From NCBI GenBank assembly GCA_030447385.1, contig JAUJOY010000006.1, positions 141,405-202,278 on the forward strand: a stretch of 60,874 bases of DNA, read 5' to 3'. The stretch comes from Mycobacteriales bacterium (GTDB lineage Bacteria; Actinomycetota; Actinomycetes; Mycobacteriales; SCTD01). This document shows, in pieces, positions 32,433 to 41,874 of this stretch (the stretch's first letter is position 1; every line of letters starts with the position of its first letter). The position numbers were made by a program, and so were the translations under genes. The notes beneath the pieces were generated by a model. It was not told the origin of the DNA, ran no database searches, and saw only the letters and a program-made list of their open reading frames with translations.

Positions 32433-33804
32433 TCAGCTGCACGAGTCCAGGCCGCACAGCAGCGAGCTGACCGGACCCTCGAAGGTCTGCTTCCCGGCCG
32501 CGTCCAGAAGCACGATCGAGTCGCCCTCGGCGTCGAGCTCGCGGTCGACCACGGTCCACCCGTCCAGGTAGTCCACCGTCACCGGCCGAGCCGGGTCGGT
32601 GACAGCCGGCTTGTACAGCACCTGCTCGGTCGCCGGCTCATACACCACGATCAGCTGATCCACGCTGCTGCCGGGGACCTCGGTGAGCAGGATCGCCACC
32701 GCTGCCGTGCCGGGCTCGGTAACCGGCCGGATCTGCGGCTCGGGGTCGCGGCCCGCAGTCTCGATCCAGCCGAACACCTGCGCCTCCTGGCCGGCCACCC
32801 AGGCCTGCAGGACGGTGAAGCTCTGGCCGCCGTCGGTGTCCCCGCTCAGCAGCACCTGAAAGCTCACGTCCTTGCGGGCGGCGCGCTTCTCCTTCGCGTA
32901 GCCCTGTGCGGCCCGTTCCTCCAGCGCCTGGTCGCTGTCCCGCGAAAGCCCCAGCCAAGCAGGTTGTCGGGCTCTTTCTCGACGGGAATCGGCTCGGAGC
33001 CACCGGGGTCCGGTGCCGGACCCTCGAACGCCACCCCGCCGTTTCTCGTGAACGCTCGCACCCGGTCGGTGGTGAGGCCGGGCCGAAGGGGTCCGACGGC
33101 CACGCCGTCGGCGAGCGCTGTCAACCCGGCCGGCGCGGCCGACGCGCGCTCCTGATAGTCGATCAGTACCACCTCAGGCGCGGCGACGACCAGGAGCCGG
33201 GCCACCTCGTCGCCCGGCAGGGCGGCGGGCAGGGCGCTCGTGCCGTCCAGCAGCGGGACGTCGACGAGCAGCTCGGGGCCGGACTCACTCGCCCGCGCAA
33301 CGCCCCACCACGAGTCGCCGCTGGAGGTGACGGTCGCCACGTAGACCAGCTCCGGGGTCCCGGACGGCTCGTACACCTGGCCGAACAGCGGGCTCAGTCG
33401 GACGTCGTCGGTCAACACGCCGCGCTTGTCGGCGAACTCGACGACGTAGGCGTCGAGGTCAGCTTGCACCCTGACCTCCGGGTCGCCCCGGTAGGGCCAC
33501 GGCGCGGCCGGGTCGAGCGCCAGGGCCGTCGAGGCCGGGCTGGGCGCAGGGCTCGGCACCGGGGTGGGTCCGGTCGTGGCGAACGGGGGCGGCGTCCGGT
33601 CGGGCAGGGCGCTCGGCGCCAGCGCCGGCACGGCCAGCGCGATCGCGGCGACGGCGAGGGCCGAGCCGGCCACCGAGGCAGCCACCCGGTTGCGACGGAT
33701 CCGCTTGGCGCGGCGCTCGATGCCGGCCAGCGGATCAGGGCGGGGGGCAGGACGGACGCGCGACCGCGCAGCGCGGCGCGCAGCTCGTCGTCGATGGGGC
33801 TCAT
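32433..33804 (-). CDS. Single-pass membrane protein paired with sigma factor, anti-sigma candidate (two frameshifts)
   Basis: ATG at 33804 overlaps the sigma-factor stop by four bases. The first part, MSPIDDELRAALRGRASVLP, resembles the short cytoplasmic starts of actinobacterial proteins paired with SigE-type factors. After a shift near 33745 comes a basic stretch and a membrane helix (VAGSALAVAAIALAVPALAP), then a Pro/Ser/Thr linker and an outer domain of about 330 residues with YVATVTSSGDSWWGVARASE. A second shift is near 32950; the end is GPVSSLLCGLDSCS. No zinc-binding anti-sigma motif (HxxxCxxC) is present. So the anti-sigma role rests only on the pairing and the topology. Confidence 0.65.
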
Positions 33805-34336
33805 GCTGGCACTCCGTCGATCGGAAGGGCGGTCCGGGGGTCACCCGGGCTGGTGGTCAGCAGGGAGCTCTCGCGCAGCTTGAGCAACGCACGGGAGGTG
33901 GTGGACTTCACGGTCCCGACCGACACGCCCATCACGCGTGCGGTCTCGGTCTCGGAGAGGTCCTCGTAGTAGCGCAGCACGACCATGGCGCGCTGCCGTT
34001 TCGGCAGCGATGACAGCGCCGACCAGAGCGCGTCGTGCAGATCGAGGTCGGCGGTCACGTCCCGGCCGGGCTGCTCGGGAAGCCTCTCCGTCGCGTACTC
34101 GTCGACCCTGCGCCGACGCCAGAACGAGGTCTGCGTGACCAGGACCCGACGCACGTAGCCGTCGAGGCCTCCCGTTCGCGGATCCGGTCCCAGGACAGGT
34201 ACGTCTTGGCCAGCGCCGTCTGCAGCAGGTCCTCGGCGTCGGCGCGGTTGCCCGTGAGCAGGTACGCCGTACGCAGCAGGGCTGGTGAGCGGGCGGTGAC
34301 GTAGGAGCGGAAGTCCTCCCGCGCCTGCTCGTCCAC
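33801..34336 (-). CDS. SigE-family RNA polymerase sigma factor (one frameshift)
   Basis: An ECF-type sigma-70 factor of about 178 residues. Region 2 contains ALLRTAYLLTGNRADAEDLL and TALAKTYLSWDRI; region 4 contains LWSALSSLPKRQRAMVVLRY, then YEDLSETETARVMGVSVGTV with the helix-turn-helix. The frame shifts near 34170 between the regions. GTG at 34336 with GGGAGA upstream. It is cotranscribed with the membrane protein that follows, as is usual for envelope-stress sigma systems. Confidence 0.88.
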
Positions 34337-34406
34337 GTCGTCTCCCTCGGGTTCGTTCCCGTTCTCAGGTAGCAGGACGCAGGACTTCGGTGGTGGGTTG
34401 CCTGCC

Positions 34407-34412
34407 TAGACT
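34407..34412 (+). promoter_or_regulatory. -10 element of a leaderless promoter (murA)
   Basis: TAGACT ends 6 bases before the ATG at 34419, without a Shine-Dalgarno. The same hexamer with the same spacing precedes meaA. Confidence 0.5.
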
Positions 34413-34418
34413 GCCGGG

Positions 34419-35692
34419 ATGGATCGCTTCCTCGTCACCGGTGGCGCGCGACTCGCCGGCTCGGTCTCGGTCAGCGGCGCCAAGAACAGCGTGCTCAAGC
34501 TGATGGCTGCTTCCTGCTGGCCGAGGGGACGACCGTGCTCACCAACGTCCCGGACATCCAGGACGTGACGGTCATGGGGGAGGTGCTGCGCCGCCTCGGC
34601 TGCGACGTCGTACGCGACGAGGCCCGCGTGGCGATCACCGTGCCGGCCCGCCCGGGTCACGAGGCCGACTACGACCTGGTACGCCGGATCCGGGCCTCGA
34701 TCGCGGTTCTCGGTCCGCTGGTGGCCCGGTGCGGGCAGGCGAAGGTGGCCCTGCCCGGCGGCGACGCGATCGGCTCGCGCGGGCTCGACATGCACGTGGC
34801 CGGCCTGATCAAGCTGGGCGCCGAGGTCGTGAGCCGGCACGGCTACCTCATCGCACAGGCGCCCCGGCTGACCGGTGCCACGGTCTGGTTGGACTTCCCG
34901 AGCGTCGGGGCCACCGAGAACCTGCTCATGGCCTCCGCGCTCGCCAAGGGCACGACCGTCATCGACAACGCCGCCCGCGAGCCCGAGATCGTCGACCTCT
35001 GCGCGATGCTGCAGCAGATGGGCGCGCAGATCGGTGGAGTCGGCACGAGCACCCTTGAGATCGACGGGGTGGAGACCCTGCAGCCGGTGACCCACGAGAC
35101 CGTGTCAGACCGCATCGTGGCCGGGACCTGGGCGGTGGCGGCGGTGATGACCCGCGGTGACGTGACGGTGATCGGCGGCCGGCCCGAGCACCTGGAGATG
35201 CCGCTGGACAAGCTCGTGCAGTCCGGGGCCTTCGTCGAGACCGTCGAGGGCGGCTTCCGGGTGGTGATGGACCGGCGGCCGCTCTCGGTGGACCTGGTCA
35301 CCCTTCCCTACCCCGGGTTCGCGACCGACTTCCAGCCGCTGTTTCTCGGACTGAACACCATCGCCGACGGAACTTCCATGATCACCGAGAACGTCTTCGA
35401 GTCACGCTGGATGTTCGTCAACGAGCTGGTCCGGCTCGGTGCCGACGTGCGCACCGATGGCCACCACGCCGTGGTCCGCGGCTGCGAGCAGCTGTCCGGT
35501 GCCCCGGTCACCGCCCACGACATCCGCGCCGGAGCGGGCCTCGTGCTCGCCGGCCTGGTGGCCGACGGGGTGACCGAGGTCGGCGAGGCGCACCACATCG
35601 ACCGTGGCTACGAGGGATTCGTCGACAAGCTGGTCGCTCTCGGCGCCGACGTGCGGCGCGAGTCGGTGGCGGCGCCACCGTGGCTGACCTAG
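34419..35692 (+). CDS. murA: UDP-N-acetylglucosamine 1-carboxyvinyltransferase (one frameshift)
   Basis: The first committed enzyme of peptidoglycan synthesis; it transfers enolpyruvate from PEP to UDP-GlcNAc. About 424 residues, with [14 protein letters not shown] at the N-terminus, one missing base near 34508, and then an intact frame. The PEP loop reads [12 protein letters not shown]: Asp116 (codon 34763-34765) replaces the cysteine that fosfomycin alkylates in most bacteria, as in mycobacterial Mur[11 protein letters not shown] and DGHHAVVRG are conserved. The gene converges with, and overlaps by four bases, the small gene on the other strand. Confidence 0.95.
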
Positions 35693-36015
35693 CGGCTGAC
35701 CAGGCCGCGCGCGCGCAAGATGTCAGCGGGAAAGACCAGGACCTCCAGGCCGTCCGGCCCGTCGCTGACGGTGCAACGGATGCTCGCCTCCCGCAGGACC
35801 GACCGCAGCATCTCGGCGTCCTCCCGGGTGCGGACCGTCGCCACGGGCACCAGCAGGCCGTAGCCGGTGCCGGCGGAAGGCGTCGCGAGGCCGCGCGCCG
35901 CACGCCGGTCACGGTGGGAGGTCGAGAAGACCCACCGGCAGATCAGCAGGATGGCGCCGAGCGCAACCGCGATGGTCAACGGGCCCATCAGGAAGTGGTA
36001 GCTGGACACGGGCAC
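35689..36015 (-). CDS. Small single-pass membrane protein with DUF2007-like domain
   Basis: A 108-residue protein with one N-terminal membrane helix ([20 protein letters not shown], residues 10-29), a basic loop, and a compact cytoplasmic part with [20 protein letters not shown] and ITCTVSDG-like strands, similar to signal-transducing DUF2007-type folds. GTG at 36015 is preceded by AGGAG. Function unknown. It is convergent with murA and overlaps it by four bases. Confidence 0.65.
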   Translation of the reverse strand: MPVSSYHFLMGPLTIAVALGAILLICRWVFSTSHRDRRAARGLATPSAGTGYGLLVPVATVRTREDAEMLRSVLREASIRCTVSDGPDGLEVLVFPADILRARGLVSR

Positions 36016-36119
36016 GACGGAACTCCTGAGGCTAGGAGCCCAGTCTGCCGGATGCCGCCCCGGCGCGCCTCCCTGACCGGGCAGAGATCGGTGCCATCAA
36101 GGAGGCAACCTGGGCTCGT

Positions 36120-37040
36120 GTGACTCGACTCGACCGGGTGCTGCAGCAGAGCCGCAGCCCCTGTCCGCCTGAGGTTCAGTCCGCCGCCGGGCGCGCCGAC
36201 GTCTGCCAGGTGGCCGACGTCCGCCCCGGGTACTTCGCCGCGCCGGCGCCAACTGCCCTGATGCCCGGTGCGATCTCGCCGGGGCCCGTCACGAACGTCC
36301 GGCTGCGCCTCGTCCTGGTGCTGCTCGCCGCACTCGTGTCGGTCGTCGTGACCACGACCCTGCTGGCCCAGCGGGCCCGCGACGCCGGCGCTCTCGCGCT
36401 GCGTGCGGTCGACCAGCCGGCTCCGGCCGCCGCCGGGTGGGGACCGACGTACCTGGATGCGAGGGGCCGACCGGCTCGCTGGGACCCGTGCCTGCCGATC
36501 GCGTACGTCGTGCAGTCAGGCTGGATCCCGGACGCCGGGCGGCGCGACCTCGCCGAGGCGCTGCGCCGGATCAGCGTGGCCAGCGGGTTGAGCTTCGTCG
36601 ACGAGGGCGACACCGACGAGATGCCGTCCCGGACGCGCGCCCCCTACCAGCCGGCCCGCTACGGACAGCGCTGGGCGCCGCTGCTGATCGGCTGGGTGCC
36701 ACCGGCCACGACCGACGTGGGAATCGGCGGCGGCGTGCAGGGCGTGAGCCTGTCCTTCGCGGTCCCGGGCGCGGCCGGGCCGTCGCTGGTGAGCGGGCAG
36801 GTGGCGCTCGATGCGGGAAACCGGCTGGCGGCGGGCTTCGGGCCGGGCACGACCGACGGGGAGGTGCTGCTGCACGAGCTCGCCCACGCCGTCGGGCTCG
36901 GTCACGTCCTCGACCCGACCCAGGTCATGTATCCCCAGACGACCTCCAGCGAGTCGGAGTTCGGCGCGGGGGACCGGGCCGGGCTCGCGGCCCTCGGCGC
37001 CCCGGCCGGATGTCACCCGGCGCCTTCGCCTCGTGCCTGA
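36120..37040 (+). CDS. Membrane-anchored metzincin-like metalloprotease
   Basis: A 306-residue protein as written from GTG 36120. The zinc site HELAHAVGLGH (His252, His256 and His262 counted from that start) and the Met-turn DPTQVMYP are those of matrixin-like metzincins. Before them is a substrate-cleft half with RWDPCLPIAYVVQSG and the sequence APYQPARYGQRWAPLLIGW. A membrane helix lies at about residues 61-83. ATG at 36261 (residue 48) is a better start for a signal anchor, and no Shine-Dalgarno supports 36120. Two cysteines (in DPCLP and near the C-terminus GCHPA) could bridge. A related protease is encoded at 48398-49958. Confidence 0.82.
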   Translation: MTRLDRVLQQSRSPCPPEVQSAAGRADVCQVADVRPGYFAAPAPTALMPGAISPGPVTNVRLRLVLVLLAALVSVVVTTTLLAQRARDAGALALRAVDQPAPAAAGWGPTYLDARGRPARWDPCLPIAYVVQSGWIPDAGRRDLAEALRRISVASGLSFVDEGDTDEMPSRTRAPYQPARYGQRWAPLLIGWVPPATTDVGIGGGVQGVSLSFAVPGAAGPSLVSGQVALDAGNRLAAGFGPGTTDGEVLLHELAHAVGLGHVLDPTQVMYPQTTSSESEFGAGDRAGLAALGAPAGCHPAPSPRA

Positions 37041-37069
37041 GGCCGGGCTTGCGGGCGGTCGCCCAGATC

Positions 37070-37075
37070 TAGACT
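37070..37075 (+). promoter_or_regulatory. -10 element of a leaderless promoter (meaA)
   Basis: TAGACT ends 6 bases before the ATG at 37082, with no Shine-Dalgarno between. Confidence 0.5.
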
Positions 37076-37081
37076 TCGGCC

Positions 37082-39124
37082 ATGACGGAGCAGGTGCACT
37101 CGATCGGGTCCGAGCCCGCCGTGTCACCGGAGACCGCCCGCCCCACCCGCGACAAGCCCTGGGTGATGCGCACCTACGCGGGCCACTCCACGCCGAAGGA
37201 CAGCAACGCGCTCTACCGCAGCAACCTGGCCAAGGGCCAGACCGGCCTGTCGGTCGCGTTCGACCTGCCGACGCAGACCGGCTACGACCCGGACGACGAG
37301 CTGGCCCGGGGCGAGGTCGGCAAGGTGGGCGTCCCCATCACCCACCTCGGCGACATGCGGGCGCTGTTCGACGGCATCCCACTGGCCGGCATGAACACCT
37401 CGATGACGATCAACGCCACCGCGATGTGGCTGCTCGCGCTCTACCGGACCGTCGCGGAGGAGCAGGGCGCAGATCCCGCGCAGCTGACCGGCACCACCCA
37501 GAACGACATCATCAAGGAGTACCTCTCCCGCGGCACCTATGTCTTCCCGCCCGGACCCTCGCTGCGCCTGATCACCGACATGATCGCCTACACCGTCACC
37601 GAGATCCCGCGCTGGAACCCCGTCAACATCTGCAGCTATCACCTGCAGGAGGCGGGAGCGACGCCCGTACAGGAGATCTCCTATGCACTGTGCACGGCCA
37701 TCGCCGTGCTCGACGCGGTGAAGGCCGCCGGCCAGGTTCCTGAGGAGCGCTTCGGGGAGGTCTGCGCGCGGATCTCGTTCTTCGTCAACGCAGGCGTGCG
37801 CTTCGTCGAGGAGATGTGCAAGATGCGCGCCTTCACGCAGCTGTGGGACCAGCTGCTGCTCGACCGCTACGGCGTGCAGGACGCCGCCCACCGCCGCTTC
37901 CGCTACGGCGTGCAGGTCAACTCGCTGGGTCTCACCGAGGCCCAGCCGGAGAACAACGTCCAGCGCATCGTGCTCGAGATGCTCGGGGTGACGCTGTCCA
38001 AGGACGCCCGGGCCCGCGCCGTCCAGCTGCCCGCCTGGAACGAAGCGCTCGGCCTGCCCCGGCCGTGGGACCAGCAGTGGTCGCTGCGCCTGCAGCAGGT
38101 GCTGGCCTTCGAGACCGACCTGCTCGAGTACGACGACCTGTTCGCCGGCTCGGTGGTCGTCGAGGGAAAGGTCCGTGAGCTGGTCGAGCAGGTCCGGGCC
38201 GAAGTGGACCGCGTGCAGGCGATGGGCGGCGCGATCGCCGCCGTCGAGACCGGCTACATGAAAAGCGCGATGGTCGCCTCCCACGCCGAGCGGCGCCGCC
38301 GCATCGAGACCGGCGAGGACGTGGTCGTCGGCGTCAACCGCTTCACCACCACCGAGCCCAATCCGCTGCTCGCCGACATCGACAACGCGATCATGACCGT
38401 CGACTCCGCGGTCGAGCAGGACGCCGTCGAGGCCGTACGACGGTGGCGGGGGGCTCGGGACGCCGCCGCCGTCGAGGCGGCGACGCAGGCCCTGCGGGAT
38501 GCCTGCAAGAGCGAGGTCAACCTCATGGCTGCGACCGTCGCGTGCGCCAAGGCAGGCGTGACGACGGGGGAGTGGGCCGGAGTCCTGCGTGAGGTGTTCG
38601 GTGAGTATCGCGCTCCCACCGGCGTTTCCGGCGCTGTGGCCCACGGCGAGGCGGGGGCGGAGATCGCCGCGGTGCGTCAGGCGGTCCGCGCGACGGGCCA
38701 GGACCTGGGCGTACGCCTGCGCCTGCTCGTGGGCAAGCCGGGCCTCGACGGGCACTCCAACGGCGCCGAGCAGATCGCGGTCCGCGCCCGGGACTGCGGC
38801 TTCGAGGTCGTCTATCAGGGGATCCGGCTGACCGCCGCGCAGATCGTCGCGGCCGCGGTCGAGGAGGACGTGCACGTCATCGGCCTGTCGATCCTGTCCG
38901 GCTCACACATGCAGGCCGTGCCCGCGGTGCTCCGGGGCCTGCAGGACGCCGGGATCGGCGACGTGCCGGTCGTCGTCGGTGGCATCATCCCGGACGGCGA
39001 CGCGGCCCGGCTGCTCGCCGCTGGGGTCGCCCGGGTCTTCACGCCCAAGGACTTCGAGCTGACGGCCATCATGGGCGAGGTCGTCTCGGTCGTGCGCGAG
39101 GCCCACGGACTGCCACGACTCTGA
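37082..39124 (+). CDS. meaA: MeaA-type (ethylmalonyl-CoA mutase-like) coenzyme B12-dependent mutase
   Basis: A single-chain mutase of 680 residues that rearranges a branched acyl-CoA. The large TIM-barrel domain has SVAFDLPTQTGYDPD, GMNTSMTINATAMW and NPVNICSYHLQEAGATPVQE. The C-terminal B12 domain carries the base-off signature D556-x-H558-x-x-G561 within GLDGHSNGAEQIA. Length and the one-gene form match MeaA/ethylmalonyl-CoA mutase rather than heterodimeric methylmalonyl-CoA mutase. The substrate (ethylmalonyl-CoA) is inferred from the family; no crotonyl-CoA carboxylase/reductase lies in the window. The PduO adenosyltransferase nearby would supply the cofactor. The frame is intact. Confidence 0.9.
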   Translation: MTEQVHSIGSEPAVSPETARPTRDKPWVMRTYAGHSTPKDSNALYRSNLAKGQTGLSVAFDLPTQTGYDPDDELARGEVGKVGVPITHLGDMRALFDGIPLAGMNTSMTINATAMWLLALYRTVAEEQGADPAQLTGTTQNDIIKEYLSRGTYVFPPGPSLRLITDMIAYTVTEIPRWNPVNICSYHLQEAGATPVQEISYALCTAIAVLDAVKAAGQVPEERFGEVCARISFFVNAGVRFVEEMCKMRAFTQLWDQLLLDRYGVQDAAHRRFRYGVQVNSLGLTEAQPENNVQRIVLEMLGVTLSKDARARAVQLPAWNEALGLPRPWDQQWSLRLQQVLAFETDLLEYDDLFAGSVVVEGKVRELVEQVRAEVDRVQAMGGAIAAVETGYMKSAMVASHAERRRRIETGEDVVVGVNRFTTTEPNPLLADIDNAIMTVDSAVEQDAVEAVRRWRGARDAAAVEAATQALRDACKSEVNLMAATVACAKAGVTTGEWAGVLREVFGEYRAPTGVSGAVAHGEAGAEIAAVRQAVRATGQDLGVRLRLLVGKPGLDGHSNGAEQIAVRARDCGFEVVYQGIRLTAAQIVAAAVEEDVHVIGLSILSGSHMQAVPAVLRGLQDAGIGDVPVVVGGIIPDGDAARLLAAGVARVFTPKDFELTAIMGEVVSVVREAHGLPRL

Positions 39125-39125
39125 G

Positions 39126-39165
39126 GGCCGGGCGCCCTATCGGGCGCTGCGCCCTCTGCCCGGCC
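39126..39165. terminator. Bidirectional hairpin between meaA and a convergent small gene
   Basis: GGCCGGGC (39126-39133) pairs with GCCCGGCC (39158-39165), enclosing a smaller GCCC-TATC-GGGC hairpin. It starts one base after the meaA stop and lies over the 3' end of the minus-strand gene, so it could serve both. No T-tract. Confidence 0.5.
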
Positions 39166-39328
39166 GGCGACGCATCAGCTCGCTGGTGCTGGCCAGCGCC
39201 CGGCCGGCCCGGGGGTTGCGGTCGGCGACGCGCACCCCGACCTTCTCGAGGATCCGCCCGACGAGGGGGAGCAGCACGGCGAACAGCACCCAGGTGCGGA
39301 CCCGCGAGGACAGGAAGGCCATGATCAT
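39137..39328 (-). CDS. Small basic membrane protein
   Basis: A 63-residue protein with one hydrophobic segment (VRTWVLFAVLLPLVGRIL, about residues 9-26) and a very basic tail (MRRRPGRGRSAR). It is of a type common near nucS in actinobacteria, but I cannot name a family. ATG at 39328 or two codons later. Divergent from nucS. Confidence 0.6.
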   Translation of the reverse strand: MIMAFLSSRVRTWVLFAVLLPLVGRILEKVGVRVADRNPRAGRALASTSELMRRRPGRGRSAR

Positions 39329-39357
39329 GACGGGCTCCTTCCCCGGTCCAGGCTCGC

Positions 39358-39363
39358 TACCCT
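39358..39363 (+). promoter_or_regulatory. -10 element of a leaderless promoter (nucS)
   Basis: TACCCT ends 6 bases before the ATG at 39370 with no Shine-Dalgarno. Confidence 0.45.
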
Positions 39364-39369
39364 CGGCCG

Positions 39370-40023
39370 ATGCGCCTGGTCATCGCCACCTGCTCGGTCG
39401 ACTACGTCGGCCGGCTGACGGCCCACCTCCCGACAGCGACCCGGTTGCTGCTGGTCAAGGCCGACGGCTCGGTTTCCGTGCACGCCGACGACCGCGCGTA
39501 CAAGCCCTTGATGTGGATGAGCCCGCCCTGCACCACCGCTGAGGTGGACGGCGTCTGGACAGTGGTCAACAAGACCGGTGAGCAGCTGATCATCTCCGTC
39601 GAGCAGGTCCTGACCGACACCACGCACGAGCTCGGACGCGATCCCGGCCTGGTCAAGGACGGGGTGGAAAGGCACCTGCAGGAGCTGCTGGCGGATCGGT
39701 GCGAGCTGCTCGGCGCCGGCTGGACGCTGATCCGTCGCGAGTACCCCACCGACATCGGCCCGGTGGACCTGCTGTGCCGGGACCACACCGGCGCCCATGT
39801 CGCGGTCGAGATCAAGCGCCACGCCGAGATCGACGGCGTCGAGCAGCTCACGCGCTACCTGCAGCGCCTGTCGACCGTGCTCGGCCCGATCCGCGGCGTG
39901 CTGGCGGCACAGAGCTTCAAGCCGCAGGCGAAGGTGTTGGCCGCCGACCGGGGCATCACCTGCGTGCAGCTGGACTACGACGCCTTGCGCGGCATGGAGG
40001 CGGGCACGCCCACCTTGTTCTGA
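39370..40023 (+). CDS. nucS: Mismatch-specific endonuclease NucS/EndoMS
   Basis: A 217-residue nuclease that cuts both strands at mismatches; it replaces MutS/MutL repair in most actinobacteria. The N-terminal DNA-binding half has [19 protein letters not shown]. The C-terminal RecB-like PD-(D/E)xK core has GPVDLLC (Asp about 132) and VAVEIKRH (Glu147, Lys149), with LEQLTRYLQ-like helix following. The C-terminus GTPTLF has the form of a sliding-clamp-binding peptide, which NucS enzymes need. The frame is intact. Confidence 0.95.
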   Translation: MRLVIATCSVDYVGRLTAHLPTATRLLLVKADGSVSVHADDRAYKPLMWMSPPCTTAEVDGVWTVVNKTGEQLIISVEQVLTDTTHELGRDPGLVKDGVERHLQELLADRCELLGAGWTLIRREYPTDIGPVDLLCRDHTGAHVAVEIKRHAEIDGVEQLTRYLQRLSTVLGPIRGVLAAQSFKPQAKVLAADRGITCVQLDYDALRGMEAGTPTLF

Positions 40024-40098
40024 GGGCACGCTGTGTGGGGGGGCCCAGGGCGCCGGCCGGGGATACTGGCCGGTAGAGGTGAAGGAACAGGAGCAGCG

Positions 40099-41874
40099 GT
40101 GGTCCGGGAGTTCACGAAGGTCGGCGTGGTCGGGCTCGGCACCATGGGAGCCGGGATCGCAGAGGTGCTCGCGCGCTCGGGCCTGCAGGTGGTCGGGGTC
40201 GAGCGCGACGACGCCGGGGTCGAACGCGCGCACGGCCACCTGGCGGCCTCGACCCGTCGGGCGGTGGCCAGCGGCAAGCTCACCGACGACGAGGCGAGCG
40301 CGCTGCTGGCCCGGATCTCGACCGGCACGCAGCTCGCGGCGCTCGCGGACTGCGAGCTGGTGATCGAGGCGATCCCGGAGCGCATGGACAGCAAGAAGGA
40401 GCTGTTCGCCGCGCTCGACGCGCTGCTGCCCGAGGGGGCCGTGCTGGCCACCAACACCTCCGCCCTGTCGGTGACCGAGCTGGCCACCGGCACCAGCCGG
40501 CCGAGCGCGGTCGTCGGGCTGCACTGGTTCAACCCGGCCCCGGTGATGGGCCTGGTCGAGGTCGTGCGCACCGTGGTGACCGACCCGTCGGTGCTCGCGG
40601 ACGTCCAGGCGCTGGTCGAGCGGGTCGGCAAGACCGGCGCGACAGCCGGGGACCGCGCCGGCTTCATCGCCAACGCCCTGCTGTTCGGATACCTCAACAA
40701 CGCCCTTCGGATGTACGAGAGCCGCTACGCCTCACGCGAGGACATCGACGCGGCCATGCGCCTCGGGACGGGGCACCCGATGGGGCCGCTGGCCCTGCTG
40801 GATTTGATCGGGCTCGACTCCGCCTACGAGATCCTGCAGGCGATGTACGTGCAGTCGCGCGACCATCGGCACGCCCCTACGCCGCTGCTCAAGCAGTACG
40901 TGAGCGCCGGGCTGCTCGGCCGCAAGAGCGGTCGTGGCCTCTACACCTACGCCGCCCCGGACTCACCGGAGGTGCTCGCCGACGCCGCTTCGCCGGTCGC
41001 CGGGCAGGCTTCGGCTGCACGCCCGGTGCGGTCGATCGGCGTCGTCGGCACCGGCACGATGGCAAGCGGCATCGTGGAGGTCTGCGCCAGGGCCGGCTAC
41101 GACGTGGTCTTCCGCGCCCGGGGCGAGGACAAGCTCGCCGCGGTCCTCCGGAAGGTCGAGCTCTCGCTGGACAAGGCCCTGCAGCGCGGCAGGATGAGCG
41201 AGCCGGAGCGCATGAGCACGCTGTCGAGGATTTCCGGCACGACCGAGCTCGACGACCTCGCGCACTGCGATCTCGTGATCGAAGCGGTCGTCGAGGACCT
41301 CGCGATCAAGACGGCGCTGTTCGCAGCCCTCGACGACGTCCTCCAGCCGGGGGCGGTTCTCGCGACGACGACGTCCTCGCTGCCGGTCATCGAGTGTGCG
41401 CGGGTGACGTCCCGGCCGCAGGACGTCGTCGGCATGCACTGGTTCAACCCCGCCACCGTGATGAGGCTGGTGGAGGTCGTGCCGACCGTACGGACCGCGG
41501 CGGATGCCCTGCAAACCGTCGTCGAGGTCTGCGCCCGGACGGGCAAGCACCCGGTCCGGTGCGGTGATCGCGCCGGCTTCATCGTGAACGCGCTGCTGTT
41601 CCCCTATCTCAACGACGCCGTGAAGATGCTCGAGGCGCGCTACGCCGACATCGACGACATCGACCTGGCCATGACCCGGGGCTGCGGCCATCCGATGGGT
41701 CCGTTCGCGCTGATGGACGTGGTGGGTCTCGACGTGACGCTGGCGATCCAGCGCACCCTGTACAACGAGTTCCGCGAGCCGGGTGACGCACCCGCTCCGA
41801 TGCTCGAGCACCTGGTGCGCGCGGGCTACCTGGGCCGCAAGACGGGTCGCGGCTTCCGCGACAGCCGGCGCTAG
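40099..41874 (+). CDS. Tandem-fused 3-hydroxyacyl-CoA dehydrogenase
   Basis: A 591-residue protein made of two complete 3-hydroxyacyl-CoA dehydrogenase units in one chain. Each has a Rossmann site (GVVGLGTMGAG at residues 9-19 and IGVVGTGTMASG near 315), a catalytic HWFNP segment, the DRAGFI(A/V)NALLF signature and a GHPMGP(L/F)AL(L/M)D motif in the C-terminal domain. The substrate is likely a short-chain 3-hydroxyacyl-CoA, such as hydroxybutyryl-CoA. GTG at 40099 is preceded by GAAGGAACAGGAG, which rules out the longer frame from 40033. The frame is intact. Confidence 0.92.
   Translation: MVREFTKVGVVGLGTMGAGIAEVLARSGLQVVGVERDDAGVERAHGHLAASTRRAVASGKLTDDEASALLARISTGTQLAALADCELVIEAIPERMDSKKELFAALDALLPEGAVLATNTSALSVTELATGTSRPSAVVGLHWFNPAPVMGLVEVVRTVVTDPSVLADVQALVERVGKTGATAGDRAGFIANALLFGYLNNALRMYESRYASREDIDAAMRLGTGHPMGPLALLDLIGLDSAYEILQAMYVQSRDHRHAPTPLLKQYVSAGLLGRKSGRGLYTYAAPDSPEVLADAASPVAGQASAARPVRSIGVVGTGTMASGIVEVCARAGYDVVFRARGEDKLAAVLRKVELSLDKALQRGRMSEPERMSTLSRISGTTELDDLAHCDLVIEAVVEDLAIKTALFAALDDVLQPGAVLATTTSSLPVIECARVTSRPQDVVGMHWFNPATVMRLVEVVPTVRTAADALQTVVEVCARTGKHPVRCGDRAGFIVNALLFPYLNDAVKMLEARYADIDDIDLAMTRGCGHPMGPFALMDVVGLDVTLAIQRTLYNEFREPGDAPAPMLEHLVRAGYLGRKTGRGFRDSRR

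Noticed and set aside
37124-38875. 583-residue minus-strand frame opposite meaA
   Set aside because: Shadow of the intact mutase; His/Arg/Asp/Leu-biased composition and no domain.
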